Source: Osedax fenrisi (taxonomy: Eukaryota > Annelida > Polychaeta > Sabellida > Siboglinidae). Taken from it: a stretch of 64,000 nucleotides of DNA. The notes beneath the pieces are model-generated. The model did not search any database. It saw only the letters and a list, made by a program, of their open reading frames with translations, and was not told the DNA's origin. Positions 36,965 to 51,649 of the stretch are shown one piece after another. Within the stretch, counting starts at the first letter, position 1. Each line of letters opens with the position of its first letter. The position numbers and the translations under genes were made by a program. The stretch covers positions 39,995,715 to 40,059,714 of the forward strand of contig OZ025240.1 of assembly GCA_964019155.1 (NCBI GenBank), written 5' to 3'.

Positions 36965-37870
36965 AGTATAGCCATTATCATTGCATAGTAAATCACTATG
37001 ACGAATAAGAAAGGTGCTAATGTGTCGCCCAGTAATACTCCTTTGGATTTTTAAAACTCTTTGGTTTCGCCATCGGGGGTAATTACTTTTGACCGATATC
37101 ATATATATTAATATACAATTGTTGCTTTATGTGTGCCATAAGCAGAGATAATCTTGAACATACGACTTCTGTTAATGCTATTAAATGCTTTCCTAAAGTC
37201 AACAAAAGTGATTATTGTCATCATATTGTGAGATTTTATCCCTTCTATCAATCTTCGTAGAGCAAGAATATGAGTCGGTGTCGATCTCCCAGGCCTAAAT
37301 CCGGTTTGATTATTTCGAAGAAGAGGACAGTACTCTATTTGCATGTTCAAGTATAATATCATCGAAGTTGCGGTATTTAATTGCTTTAGGTGCAATACCA
37401 TCTGGTCCAACATATTTTCCATCTATTAAATTAGTCATACAGCTTGATACTCTTCTTTTGTAAAAAATTCAGTATCAATGTCTAATGATCCTTCAAATAT
37501 AGTTTCAGGTTAAATGTATCAGTTTCATCAATATTTGCTCCACCGAGAAGATTTGTAAAACGATTGAACCATTTGATAATTCTTCCTTCGCTGTTGTCTC
37601 CTTTAATTATTCCTTTCTAGGCTGAATTCCTCCCTGTTATATCGTTTATTAGTTTCCAGAATTGTGCATGTTTTTCCATTTGATTTGTATTTTCTATTTC
37701 TTTTAATGTTTTTTCAATTTTCCCATTTTCTATTTTATCGTATGTTTCCAGTAATTTCCTTTTTTCCTCTTGAAGATTACCGTAATCCTCTTCTGAATAT
37801 GAAATCACATATAGTTTATAAGCTTCATTTACCATTTTAATAAATGGTATATTTAATGAGATGAAAAACA
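36965..37870 (-). mobile_element. LINE fragment, mirror of 34,430-35,400
   Basis: On the minus strand: MVNEAYKLYVISYSEEDYGN (37,832), then WKLINDITGRNSA (37,617), LRNNQTGFRPGRSTPTHILA (~37,330-37,270), ITFVDFRKAFNSINRSRMFK (~37,215-37,155) and degraded GRHISTFLIRHSDL (GDTLAPFLFVIVL box). Here the RT palm box FVDFRKAF is intact where the left copy lost it. The fragment ends abruptly at about 36,965, where homology with the left arm stops. Confidence 0.85.
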
Positions 37871-38439
37871 CGATAACATATTCTCTCTACATTATGTTAT
37901 CTTTACAAATGATGACATCAATTCAACAATGTTTAATTCATAGTGTTATTGTGAAAAATAAAGATCATTAAACTAGTCAGTTTTGTTTCTTTGAATTTAT
38001 CAGTCAGTTCTTTACAATATCCAGGTTACTAACATTTCTTTCATCGTCAACTGAACTTGTCTTACAATGATTAATGTAAACAATATTTTAATATTTGTAT
38101 ATAATTACTCTATATTTTCCTAGATATATATATTACCCTTTCAAGTGTATTCATAATTTATCAGATATATCAAAGGTAATATAATGTCTATGTATCATTT
38201 CATCTAAAGACAAACTCCTTTCTTTGTAATATTCGAGTGTATCTATTATAGCGACCTTTCTTATTTTCCAGTGGGTTATACACAATGTCTTCAATTTACA
38301 AGATGTTTAAGTATTTCTAAATTTGATAGAATTATAGTACACTTATCCTATTTCATTAACTATAGTTAATATAGATATAATAGACTACGATTAACTAACA
38401 TATTGAGCAACTATATTTACTCAATGAGCTTAATATGCC

Positions 38440-39420
38440 ATAGGTTGTTCCTGAAATATTAAATCCTATATACCATTGTACATATTACTTGCTCCATCAA
38501 ATGACATCGTAAATTATCTCGTATCAAAAAAAATATTATTAATGTATAATGTTATCCAATGTATATTTGCTATAGTTTCTGCCTTAATATTAGTTATTTC
38601 GTATAGAAATACTCATATTTCTTTAACTTCGAGGTTTGATTTGCCATGCCGAATAAATATCGATTCTTGTTCGTTCCATGAAAAGTTGTACGTGTGCAAA
38701 CAATGCAAGAATCTCATTTCGAATTGTCCATGATAATAGATGTCCTATTTTCTTAGTATTTTCAGTTACCATATTTAACCATGTATGCCTATAATTGATA
38801 ATTTAATGTTTTCCTTATTTAATATTTAGAGGAATTTACCCTCAATATGTTATTTACAACTGAAAGCTATGTTTTCTTGACCTAGTTATCTTATAGAAGT
38901 AATTATAGTTATCAGAACAATTTTATTATATTTTTATATCATTTTTATTATGTATAATCATTACATCTTTAATACTATTTATATTCTTCCATTGAAATAT
39001 GGTGAATATTAGATTTTCCATGAATAATAAATCATTAAAATGCCTTTTTTCAATTTGAATAACCAGTAATTATAAATTATGTGAATTTAACATACTTGTT
39101 TTTTTATAATGTTGAATATAATAGTAGAAAAACACTACTTTCTTTTCACTACAACAATACATCCATTGCAATTTGTTGTACCAGTTTTTCTGGAATAATA
39201 CATTTTGATCTTTGCTATTACGACTATAAACATATATTTTAATACATTTTATATCTTTCTGGAAGGGTTTATCAACGTTTTTTATATCATTATATAAGGT
39301 ATTGATAATATTGTGACTAAAAACAAAATATTATAATGTGTATTTTACTAATAATCGTTACTAACATTAAATTGTCTAAATTATTAACAAATTATTACAT
39401 TATTTTTTAAATTGACTCAA
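38440..39420. other. Right-arm-only A+T-rich DNA with an 85-codon ORF
   Basis: No counterpart in the left arm. The frame 38,476-38,733 (+) includes CSFHEKLYVCKQCKNLISNC, a Cys-rich tail of no recognised family. Probably part of an inserted element. Confidence 0.3.
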
Positions 39421-39519
39421 AACAGTGGGTTCCAAATATATCCAGACCCCCCTATTTATAAATGGAGGGGGATCCAGACACCCACGACCCTACCCTGTTC
39501 CTGCGCCCCTACTTAGGGA

Positions 39520-40440
<921 letters not shown>

Positions 40441-40634
40441 GCTGAGGGTCAACTATATTGTAGGTGGTGAGGTAGCAGATTAATTGTTTGTAAATACTAT
40501 ATCAAGTATATTAATTAGAAGTTGAGAGATAAGTATGTAACTATAGTTAGGGATTTATATGTTGATGTATATTATATTGTTAAATATAACAATACCTATA
40601 ATATAGTTGTTATTTACACTTTTTATATGGTAAA

Positions 40635-40635
<1 letters not shown>

Positions 40636-40694
<59 letters not shown>

Positions 40695-40732
40695 CATGCG
40701 TGCGTGTATGCGTGCGTGTCTATATGTATATC
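40636..40732. repeat. (TA)n then (TG)n/(TGCG) compound microsatellite
   Basis: TA repeat passing into TGTGTGTG and TGCGTGCG units, ending near (GAT)n. Confidence 0.85.
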
Positions 40733-40734
40733 AT

Positions 40735-41790
40735 GATGATGATGATTAATGGTATATTAATTATAGTTTAATTAATAATGTTAAAGTTAATTTTAATTTT
40801 AAACACTAACATTAAGTTCATATATAGGTATACATACCTACTAGTGAGGAAAGAAAATAATGATCAAATAATAAAAGACCTATGCATCGAAGCAACAACA
40901 ATTTCCGATACAAATTTATTATGATGCAAAACCGAGATAAAAATAACGATTACAGAAATAATAAATCGAATTTAGTGATTAGAGAAAGAGAGAAAATAAT
41001 CAATAAGCTTTATGAATCATTTGAATCGTGATCTAACAGAGCGTAAATTAGGTGGGAATGAATTCCATATATCTATAGACGGACCGGAATTTCTAAATAT
41101 ATATAGGATTTAAGGAATTTGTTACTATACTTCTGGCCCAGAACTTCTGAGAGATAAGAAAAGATAAATTATGGTAATACAGAGAAGGTAATATGGTAAT
41201 TTTTTGAAGTATATAGTTATAACCCTATTTACAACACTCTCTTATATTTATAACCTTGTTGAAATAATAAATTGATTTCTGGATTATGGAGAGAATACGT
41301 AATTGACATCTGAGGGAGAAGGGGAGGGGCCATATATGATATTATCGACGAAAAGTTGTAACAGAGTTGCCCAGTCATTTTATATAATACGTATTGAGGA
41401 ATGGATAATCAATAGTGGAACAGCATATTTAGCAGGACTTATATTCATTGTGGAAGAATAGTAGTCAAACCGGATGAGACAATAAAATGTATTATTGTCT
41501 TCGAAAGGTTTTTTGAGAGTGACTACCATATGTTTAAAAGTCATATAGATTAAAGTTTAAAAAAGGATTTTGTAATGGATGATATGTGATCTTTAAATGA
41601 CAATTTTTCATCAAAGAACAATATGGTAATGGATATTTGATGTTTTTAATTATATCACAATAGGAAGGATATATATATATATATATAGAAAATATGGGTG
41701 GATCTAGAACGGAGCTCTGGGAAGTACCATGGCGTATAAAGAATAGTAATATGTATCATAATGGAATTAAATAAAATAGATATTAAGGTT
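40735..41790 (-). mobile_element. LINE fragment, mirror of 30,560-32,585
   Basis: Starts with (ATC)n tail (40,732-40,745 on +), then inverse of the left copy including FDEKLSFKDHISSITK-like sequence at ~41,560-41,620. It lacks the nested insertion found in the left arm: the insertion target (~45 bp) is single at 41,219-41,268. Confidence 0.8.
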
Positions 41791-42449
41791 ATATATATAT
41801 ACAAGATATTTAAATATCAAGACCGGTACGGCCTAGCCCCATGGTGATAGTTTTCCCGTTATTTCGTTATACGATATTATGATTCAATCTTAAGTTGTCC
41901 ATATATTTCATTCGATTTACATACCTATAATATGTGAAATAAATAAAGAGTATCAATATAAATAAAATTAATCAATGGATTAATAAATCTAAATATCTGC
42001 ATAACTGTTAATTAAATTACCAATTACCTAAATATTGTAATAAGTAATTCAGTATTCTGAATCACTTATTTAGTACGAATTTGGACCTAATAAAAGGAGC
42101 CACTTAACCTCGTCAAGGTATCGTACACTAAGTGGATTTTTACTCAGTTGTGTTGTGAGTATTACAGGAATTTCAACCTCAATGTTTTAAATGGATTAAA
42201 GAAATTAATGATATAGTTATCGAAGTAGTCGTAAAACTAAAATATTACCCTCACTTCGCTATAGTAAACCATAAGACATTATTGCAGGAGAATGTATGCA
42301 ATAAAGTATATGGGTTAACTATTTCGAAAGATTAACTATATTTATTAAATAATAATATTGTATATATAATATGTATGCATACTATTAAATATTATATATA
42401 ATATTTCAAGATAGATAAGTTTGATAAATATATATATATATATATATCA

Positions 42450-42560
42450 AATGCCTGTGTAGTACACGATAACTGATAGGTTGGCTATAACCTTATAAGG
42501 CGTCGGACACAACAGCAGTGAAACTGGTTTAAGCCTCGTCCGGATCATTACAATAGGTCT
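42450..42560 (+). mobile_element. tRNA-derived SINE, mirror copy
   Basis: Diverged counterpart of 29,765-29,865: GGTTGGCTATAACC...AAGGCGTCGGACACA...AAGCCTCGTCCGGA. The B-box is damaged. Confidence 0.55.
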
Positions 42561-43019
42561 TACAATATTATTTAGAAGTGATCTTATATAATTATATATA
42601 AATAAATGATTGACTCTCGTTAAAATCATGGATACCTTAACATGAGAGTGGCTTCGAAGGGACATTAGAGCCATATATGATTATGAAGGAGATCTAATAA
42701 AGAAACTATATCTTCATAGAATATCGGGCTCGAGACAAATTATTTGGAACATTAAAATACTTATATATGGAGATCTTATCTATAGCTATATCATAATAAT
42801 ATAACAATGAGAAAACACATAATTTGTAAATCAATTAAAGCAAGATCTAAATCTAAGTCAATAATTTAGACAGAGTCAAAATGGAGATCTGGATAATATA
42901 TATATATATTTAAAAATATATATATTAATTATACAGTATTAATGGTTTTTTGTTATATATATAACATTTCAATAATTATCTATTGATAAATAATATTATA
43001 GAAATTATATTATAATATA

Positions 43020-43674
43020 TATGAATCATATATATCACATGTATCATATATATATATATATCCCGTATTTGTTTGTATCTATATTTATGCACCTTTTCAA
43101 CTGTATTAATTACTTTTGTGTTATAGTTAAAATGTTTAATTATTACTAATATATATTAATAATAATTAAAAATTTCAATAACTAAAACAAAAAAATCATT
43201 AATACACTTGAAAAGGGACAGAAATATAGACACAAACAAATACGGGATATATGTTATACTAAGTTTATCTTTGAATTTTCTAAATTTATAAACTATTATA
43301 TATAATATATTAAATATATGATATATAAACTATAGTTTATCGGTAGACCTATATGTAGACCTGTACCTATAAGTAGACCCGAATATAGTCACGTGTTGTG
43401 AACTTCATGTCCACCCGGCAAGTAATGATAGAGGCACCTTAATCTTTAACCGAGTATATAAATAACCCAGTCTGAAGGGTAAACCTACAGATGCGATAGT
43501 GGCAACATGCTGCTATATATAGCATGTCGACCGGAAGGAGTGTCAAGGTCATTCAAAGAGATACGCGACGCCTCGGAGATATCTAAGAAGAATATAGGTC
43601 GCACATGTAAACTTATAGTGGAGATATCCGACTCACATGTAATATATATTCCTCGGAGGTTGAATATTTGCATG

Positions 43675-43718
<44 letters not shown>

Positions 43719-43985
43719 CAGAATATATAATAATAATTAGAATGTAATACAAATGAATTGGTATAGTATATATTAGTATATATAAATATATAGAATAATA
43801 AATATTCAAGTACATACTTTATTAAATCCTAATTAGGTTGTCATGTTTATATTAATCATCATTAAACATTTCAATAACCATAACAAATAAAACATTAATA
43901 CCGTTGAAAATTCTGTGAAATATAGACTCAAAACAATACGGGATATTTGTTATACTGTAATTTCTATAATCATATTTGGTAATTT
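43020..43985 (+). mobile_element. Composite fold-back element with TFIIB cargo, unit 1
   Basis: Order: palindrome of two similar arms (43,055-43,262; ends ATATCCCGTATTTGTTTG and inverse), a GC-richer block containing the TFIIB fragment (about 43,400-43,655), (TA)n (43,680-43,714), then a single second-type arm ending AAACAATACGGGATATTTGT (43,862-43,955). Two further units share this order (45,985-46,850 and 51,650-52,445). The terminal arms are inverted with respect to each other, so the unit looks like a non-autonomous inverted-repeat transposon with cargo. Confidence 0.7.
43400..43655 (+). pseudogene. GTF2B-like: TFIIB fragment (cyclin repeat I), frameshifted
   Basis: TFIIB recruits RNA polymerase II to TBP-bound promoters through two cyclin folds. 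Here the + strand encodes DRGTLIFNRVYK, a TAA stop, PSLKGKPTDAIVATCCYI, a 2-bp (TA) frameshift at about 43,518-43,520, then ACRPEGVSRSFKEIRDASEI followed by SKKNIGRTCKLIVEISDS. This matches TFIIB cyclin repeat I in order and spacing (family: D-R-x-x-x-x-F-x-x-V-Y ... S-L-K-G ... D-A-I ... Y-I-A-C-R-x-E-G-V-x-R-(S/T)-F-K-E-I ... I-S-K-K-x-I-G-R ... K-L-I). No zinc ribbon and no second repeat follow, and no intron interrupts the part seen. The stop and frameshift make it a pseudogene fragment of about 85 residues. Confidence 0.85.
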
Positions 43986-44703
43986 TGTATATTGATAAAC
44001 TATCACATATAACTTATAAGTATATTGAGAAGCACTCAAATAAATGCTCGAATAATATATTAGTCATTAGATCAATATATCCTATAGGATACCTGTACCT
44101 ATAACTTTTAAACGTTAGCTATATTTATCTAATGATTATAATATACATAGAGTTCGAAATATATTTATATATACATAATTATATTAAAAAGTCAATTATA
44201 AGGAGACCTGCAGATCATGGTCCTTCTATAGAATATAATATTTTAAATAATGAAATTACACAATTTAAAATCATATAAATACAATGCAAATACTAAATAT
44301 ATACATTTATGAATATATATATATATATATACATATTATATTATATATATATATATATATATAAATTAGCAAATATATAATTATATAATATAAAATAGTA
44401 TCTATTAATATATGCAATACATAGCCAATTAAACAGTTATTGAGGTATATAGGTACCTATTAACATAATATAAAGTGGATAATAAACATATGTTCAATAT
44501 CACAGAATGTACGATCGAAATCTATGACAAGCGTTATTAAGAAAATGTCAAAATATAGTGTTAGTTCTATGTTAAAATATAGAGCATCACTTTTACATGT
44601 ATACATTATATATTACATTAAACATTTATCATATCATTAATCATATATGCTTACATACTTTATTATTAAACAATATAACATATAGTTATAATATTTGATA
44701 GGG

Positions 44704-44742
<39 letters not shown>

Positions 44743-44744
44743 CT

Positions 44745-44930
44745 TTCAATGGCTAGATAAAATGTGCGGTCGCCACTCCATACACATTTGCGTAACCCTG
44801 CGCGGGTGGCTAACAGGTACTATGCCTTGTCAAGGGGAAACCAGGATTTTGTCCGGCACTGCTAATTGATTATTCACAGCTAACCATTATATCTAATGGC
44901 CGAGCAAGCTCGACCTGGTAAGGTAAGTAT
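44745..44930. other. Unassigned GC-richer island
   Basis: About 185 bp (GTGCGGTCGCCACTCCATAC ... GGGGAAACCAGGATTTTGTC ... GGCCGAGCAAGCTCGACCTG) inserted between blocks T and S in this copy only. It contains the short hairpin GAGCAAGCTC. No ORF or family recognised; possibly a SINE body. Confidence 0.4.
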
Positions 44931-44967
44931 ATATATATATGTGTGTGTGTGTTAATAATATATAATG

Positions 44968-45015
<48 letters not shown>

Positions 45016-45231
45016 ATATTGAAAATATAAATATATTATATAAATTATATATAATTAAAGAATATATTTTCAAAACTTATCAAAAAACCTTAATATGTAA
45101 AAAACCATACGGAATATATATGTTATACTATCATTTCTATACACATATTTGTTATTTTTCTCTCTATATATATATGTATATATATATACAAGAATATATC
45201 AAACCCCGAAGGAATTACATAATAATATAAT

Positions 45232-45266
<35 letters not shown>

Positions 45267-45394
45267 TGAAATATTTCTACGATATATCAAATAATATTAT
45301 ATAAAATTATTAATATTGTAAGTATTGGTATAATAGTAGTATAAATATATATATTATATAATATTAATATACATTACAATATGACAACTTAAAA

Positions 45395-45822
45395 ATATAA
45401 GCTAGCTATATCTCTGATTCATTTAAAAATCGTACAATATTACCTTTTCTTTCGTTACCAAAAAGCTCCTCTCCTTATCTCCCATAACTATAGTAAAAAT
45501 TCCATAAATTCTATAGAATTTATATAGCTCTAAAGAGCTTTCACAAGTTCCGGTCCCACCCTATAGAATTCACTCCCTCCTATCATTAGTTCTATTAGAT
45601 CCCACAAAATATTTATAAATCTTACTTCTTCTTTTCTCTCTACCTCTAATCATTACATCATCAAATTTATTATTTGTATCTGTGTTATATTCAATGTATA
45701 TCATTATTAAATTATTATCGTATTATTATCTTATTATTATTTTCTTCCCGCACGAGCGAAGGGTATCATGAAGGGGACATAACCCGATTTTAGTGATTAA
45801 TAAACCGAATATCATCATCAGC

Positions 45823-45835
<13 letters not shown>
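45395..45835 (+). mobile_element. LINE 3' end fragment
   Basis: Matches 51,115-51,480. The 3' end is TTCTTCCCGCACGAGCGAAG ... AATAAACCGAATATCATCAT, followed by (TA)n. Confidence 0.75.
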
Positions 45836-45868
<33 letters not shown>

Positions 45869-45984
45869 GTATATATTATACTAATTATAATTTAATAACA
45901 TTAGCTAGTAATAGTATATATTGAAGTATAGAATTGAGCAACTTCCTATAGAATAATCTACTATAGTTAAGTTGTCATGTATAG

Positions 45985-46304
45985 GTACATGAAAACTACA
46001 AACTACAAAATAATATTATATAAATGATAATATATCATATATCCCGTATTTATGTGAATCTATATTTATGCCGCTTTTCAACTGTATTAATGGTTTTTGT
46101 TGTTATAGTTATTGAAATGTATAATTATTATTAATATATATTAATAATAATTAAACATTTAAATAAAAATTAAAAAATAAATAAATATAGATACAAACAA
46201 ATACGGGATATATGTTATACTATCAGTTCTATAATATTATTTGTTAATTTTCTAAATGTATAAACTTTTATATATAATAGTTTATCTGTAAATATATAGT
46301 TAGA

Positions 46305-46342
<38 letters not shown>

Positions 46343-46555
46343 CTATATATAATATAGCCCAGTATCTAGCCCTGCACCGATAGGTCTCTATAGACCTCTA
46401 TGAGATATGCGCTGCTTTGGAAGTAACTAAGAATAATATAGGACTCACGACGTGCATCGCACATTTAATAGTGGAGATACTTGACTCAATTGTAATATAT
46501 AGTCATTCCTTTGAGGTTAAATATTTGCACGTATACGTATATAGTTATATATAAC

Positions 46556-46626
<71 letters not shown>

Positions 46627-46850
46627 CATTACAGAATATATGAAAATAATTATAATGTAAAAGTGAATTAATATATAGAATTATATACTTTATTAAATGA
46701 TAGTTAGGTTGTCATGTTTATATTACGTTTCAATAACTATAACAACTAAAACATTAATACCGTTGAAAACTCTGTGAAATATATAATCAAAACAATAATG
46801 GATATTTGTTATACTGTATACAGTATAATTTCTATAATAATATTTATTAA
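45985..46850 (+). mobile_element. Composite fold-back element with TFIIB cargo, unit 2
   Basis: Palindromic arms 46,030-46,215, TFIIB fragment 46,400-46,517, (TA)n 46,563-46,625, single second-type arm 46,720-46,810. Confidence 0.7.
46400..46517 (+). pseudogene. GTF2B-like: TFIIB fragment, shorter copy
   Basis: Reads EICAALEVTKNNIGLTTCIA then HLIVEILDSIVIY, homologous to the second half of the fragment at 43,400-43,655. EICA at its start is closer to the usual TFIIB sequence than unit 1. The upstream part (ACRPEG) is lost. Confidence 0.7.
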
Positions 46851-47089
46851 TTTTCATTATTGATAAACTAATATCCATATATATATATATATATATATAT
46901 ATGGATATTGAAAATATTAATACATTTTAAATACATTATATAACTTATATATAATTAAAGAATATATTTTCAAAACTAATCAAAAATCGTAAAAAATTGG
47001 AGAAAGCTAAATAGAAAACCATACGGAATATATGTTATACTATCATTTCTATACTCATATTTGTTATTTTTCTCTCTCTATATATATGT

Positions 47090-47090
47090 A

Positions 47091-47158
<68 letters not shown>
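47090..47158. repeat. (TA)n microsatellite
   Basis: About 34 TA units inside an S block; similar runs at 47,668-47,700, 47,965-48,020 and 48,173-48,230. Confidence 0.9.
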
Positions 47159-47164
<6 letters not shown>

Positions 47165-47299
47165 ATATATTAAACCCCGAAGGAATTACATAATAATAAA
47201 TATATAATCATATCTATAATATATATGAATATATATGGATATTGAAAATATTAATACATTTTAAATACATTATATAAATTATATATAATTAAAGAATAT

Positions 47300-47533
47300 G
47301 TATGCAGTCTGTAGTATATACAACTACACCATATCAATGCAGACTGTAGTATATAATAGTACTTTATATTGTTTATTATTGTTTTCCGTTGTATATTGAA
47401 TGTATATTATTATCAAATTATTATCGTATTACTATTATTTTATTATTATTTTCTTCCCGCACGAGCGAAGGGGTCTACATGACCCTATTTTAGTGCTAAT
47501 AAACTCAATATCATCATCATCATCATCATCATC
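47300..47533 (+). mobile_element. LINE 3' end insertion splitting an S block
   Basis: CCCGCACGAGCGAAGGGGTC ... AATAAACTCAATATCATCAT with (ATC)n tail, inserted between ...AAAGAATAT and ATATTTTCAAAAC. The intact S copies at 46,895 and 47,773 read straight through this point. Confidence 0.75.
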
Positions 47534-47664
47534 ATATATTTTCAAAACTAATGAAAAAACCTTAATATCGTCAACAAATTGGAGAAAGCTAAATAGAAAA
47601 CCATACGGAATATATGTTATACTATCATTTCTATACTCATATTTGTTATTTTTCTCTCTCTATA

Positions 47665-47705
<41 letters not shown>

Positions 47706-47961
47706 ATATATTAAACCCCGAAGGAATTACATAATAATAAATATATAATCATATCTATAATATATATGAATATATATGGATATTGAAAATATTAATACAT
47801 TTTAAATACATTATATAAATTATATATAATTAAAGAATATATTTTCAAAACTAAATAAAAAACCTTAATATCGTCAAAAGTCGGAGAAAGTTAAAAAAAA
47901 CCATACGGAATATATGTTATACTATCATTTCTATACTCATATTTGTTATTTTTCTTTCTAT

Positions 47962-48030
<69 letters not shown>

Positions 48031-48167
48031 AAAGAATATATTAAACCCCGAAGGAATTACATAATAATAAATATATAATCATATCTATAATATATATGAA
48101 ATATTTCTACGATATATCAAATAATATTATATAAATATATATATTTTAAGTATTGGTATAATAGTAG

Positions 48168-48234
<67 letters not shown>

Positions 48235-48984
48235 ATATTAATATACATTACAGTATTACAACTTAATAATATAACCTACATATTATAATATTTGTATAAT
48301 ATATTTTGAATAAGCAGTTTGGATAATTAGTAAATATCTAAATAACAGTGTATTATAATTAAAAGTACTGAAGTAAAACATGCGCACAATAACGTATGAA
48401 CTTATACGTGAACATTGTGTACTAACTGCACGTGATGATATGTTATCTAACCGCGATAAGCACACGTGACATCCGGTACAGTATCTGCCGGACACTGGTC
48501 AAGCGAAGGACACGGCGTCGCTACAGATGTCCTTATTGTCTACGCTGCATGCCGGTTCTCTCCTAAGCCGACAGCTATAGCATACATACCACTATAGTGA
48601 GGAGATGACGAGAGGCTGGGGAGATGGGGCTAGTGTAACACGTGTTCTCGTGTATTCGTACGGGCCACCACTATAGGGTGTGTGTGTGTAGTGTATACAT
48701 GTATGTATACAACGAAGTGCATGTTTATTTCGACAGCGTATATTTCGTATATCGTGTTTACGTTTATTAAAGTTATAAAAATTTACGAAATAAAATTGTT
48801 CATAAACAATTAATAATATATTGTTATGTTACTAATCATAATATTCATTATAGTTACGATATTTATTCAATATTATTCAATTGTGAACTTGTGTGAAATG
48901 TTAATGCTTACACTAAATGTAGTTATTATTAATATGTATAATATGTACAATATCTACAGTATACATTATACACTGTATAATGTA

Positions 48985-51477
48985 CTATATCTACAGTGTA
49001 AAACTTCCCCATTCTTAAATTATTTCTGCCTCATTTCTTACCAACACTGCTATCTTGCGTTTCACTAATATTTCTGCTCGTGATATATGTTTCTCATCCC
49101 TTCTAAAGATCCCACCACATAGTAATTTAAACATATATTTATTCGTTATTATTAACCTGACACTACTAGACTTCTCGGCAAGGTACTCTATTATGCCCTA
49201 AAAACTCACGCCCATTTCGTATAAAGTATTTTTCAATAATCGTTCTGATACATTTTAACTAAGAGATTCAAATAATTCTATTTCATATCTCCCTTTTCTC
49301 ATCCATGAATCTGATAAAATAAAATTGTTTGATTCTTTTGGTCACTATAGGAAATCTTTTAAAAATAATTATCCTTTCAAGCCTGACTAGCCTCAATATA
49401 GCTATATTGATTAAGGCTAGCCTTAAATAATATTCGCTACTTTAGATCGGATATATTCCTTCTATTCCCACACCTTAAATTAAAATGTTTTATTATAATC
49501 GCATTGACTGAGACCTAGATTTCTAATGATGACTCTGACATATTTTCCTCTATCTTGGACTTTCTTATATGTGTATATATATACCCTATATCTCGCTCCA
49601 CGACAAATGAGCCGTTCTGATGGGGTAGGATTTATTATATGTAATGATTTTTATCTCATTCCATACTAAAAATACTTTGAAAATAAAATTACCAACATTA
49701 ATAATATTATTTGCGCGTCTACTCCATACATACTTAATCCTACAATTTCTATTACCCATTCTATTTACTCATTAAGTTTATTAACTATCACTTCAATGTA
49801 TTAAGTAAATGAACTATAGTTAATTTACTGAGTATACTCATGAAATCTCACTGTACCTAATCCACTGATCCCTTACCTATATCATTATATCACACACTTT
49901 CACCCTTATTTTCTTGGATATTATTGCGAACTCACTAAACTCTGGACAGGTTTTACCCTGCCTCAAGACTGCCATAATCTCTCCTAATCTATAAAACAAA
50001 ACAAAACCTCGACCCCAACTCCCTTAGCAATATCGCCCGATCTCCCACCAATCCTTATTATGTATAATATTAGAAATAATTGTTTCCAAACAACTTATAG
50101 CCCATATTAATAAAAATAATCTTTTCAACCTATTTCAAAGTGCTTTAAAGCAAAATTTCGTAAGAATCATTCGAGCGAAACAGCTATTTTCCGTATTACT
50201 GACAGATAATCCTACTTTATCTCTCATATGCTTTTGATGCCCTGGACCAAAACATATTAATCTCACGACTTACTATGATGGGTGTATCTGGCTTAGAATT
50301 AAAATGATTTACTTCATATCTGACAAACCGTAATATCTCTAATATGATTGACAAATCTTACTCCTCTCTATATCCACTTAACAACGGTATTCCCCAGGGA
50401 TCCGTTCTAGGTTCATCCCTCTTTTCAATTTATATCCCCCCTAATACTAATCTAATTAAGAACTTTCCAAAAATACATTAATATATTTTTGCTTATGATA
50501 TTCAACTGTTTACCTTTTTCCCTATACATTCTCATAATACCATTAACTCTGAATTAATCGAGTGTGCTAACTGCATAAGATTATGGCTCCTCTCCAATAA
50601 ACTACTTATTAATTCCCCTAAGACTACTTCTACTTAACAATCTACTTTTTTTTCAAAACTTTACTCTAAATAATATGATTATTTATCCTCCCCCTTCCTA
50701 CAAAAACATAGGATTAATATTTGATTACAAATTATTGTTTAAGAATCACATATCATCTATTACAAAATCCTCCAACTTTCATCTTTTCAGAATTAAAAAA
50801 ATACCGACATAAATTTCCAGAAACCTTATGAAAACTCTAATAAATTATCCAGTACTTTCTCGACTTGACTACTGTTCTTCCCTACTAAATGTATACATTC
50901 AGTTAGTAAATTCTGAAGTATACTTCCTGCTAAAGCTACTACTCCACTAAATCGTATTCTCCGTTCTTCAATGCATACTACTTACTGAATAACATGACTG
51001 GATCACTCTATAGAGTATACTACAACATCACATCAATCATCTTGTATGTGGCTACCCTTATCCCTCAGGTATAAATTACGTATACTATCTATAATCCATA
51101 AATCAATATATTCCTTCACCCCTAGCTATATCTCTGATCCATTTAAAAATCGTACAATATTACTTTTTCTTTTCTTTTTTACAAAATGCTTATCTACTTA
51201 TCTATATATATGTGATCTAATATAACGAATGGTATACCATTCGTTATATTAGATCACACAAAATATTTATAAATCTGACTTCTTCTTTTCTCTCTACATC
51301 TAATCATTAAATCATCTAACTTATTATTTGTATCCGTGTTATATTCAACGTATATTAATATTAAATTGTTATCGAATTATTATCTTATTATTATTTTCTT
51401 CCCGCACGAGCGAAGGGGTCTCATGAAGGGGACATGAACCTATTTTAGTGCTTAATAAACCGAATATCATCATCAGC

Positions 51478-51485
<8 letters not shown>
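48985..51485 (+). mobile_element. LINE, mirror of 24,053-26,870, degraded
   Basis: Follows block A directly, as in the left arm. Traces of the endonuclease start (~49,500-49,640); most of the endonuclease is deleted near 49,670. RT: NGIPQGSVLGSSLFSIYI-like (~50,380-50,440) and FAYDIQLF (~50,486-50,509), so the first catalytic Asp of the FADD box is Tyr. Thumb region 50,690-50,790, and the 3' end with CCCGCACGAGCGAAGGGGTC and ATCATCATC tail at 51,400-51,480. Many stops; dead. Confidence 0.8.
51212..51257. repeat. Perfect 46-bp palindrome in LINE 3' region
   Basis: GTGATCTAATATAACGAATG then GTA and the exact inverse, no mismatch. The related LINE end at 45,540-45,610 lacks it. Confidence 0.85.
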
Positions 51486-51527
<42 letters not shown>

Positions 51528-51649
51528 GTATATATTATACTAATCATAATTTAATAATAATTAACTATAGTTAATATAGTTACTATAGTAATATTATATA
51601 TTGAAGTATAGACTTGAGCAACTTCTAGTTAAGTTGTCGTGTATAAATG

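Larger units (their letters stand above)
44370..48930 (-). repeat. A-S-T repeat copy 3, expanded and interrupted
   Basis: Block T 44,370-44,700, S 45,005-45,300, then a truncated start of A. After a LINE end and TFIIB unit 2, further S copies follow at 46,895-47,228, 47,228-47,772 and 47,773-48,130, and a full block A at 48,240-48,930 (long variant). Confidence 0.75.
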
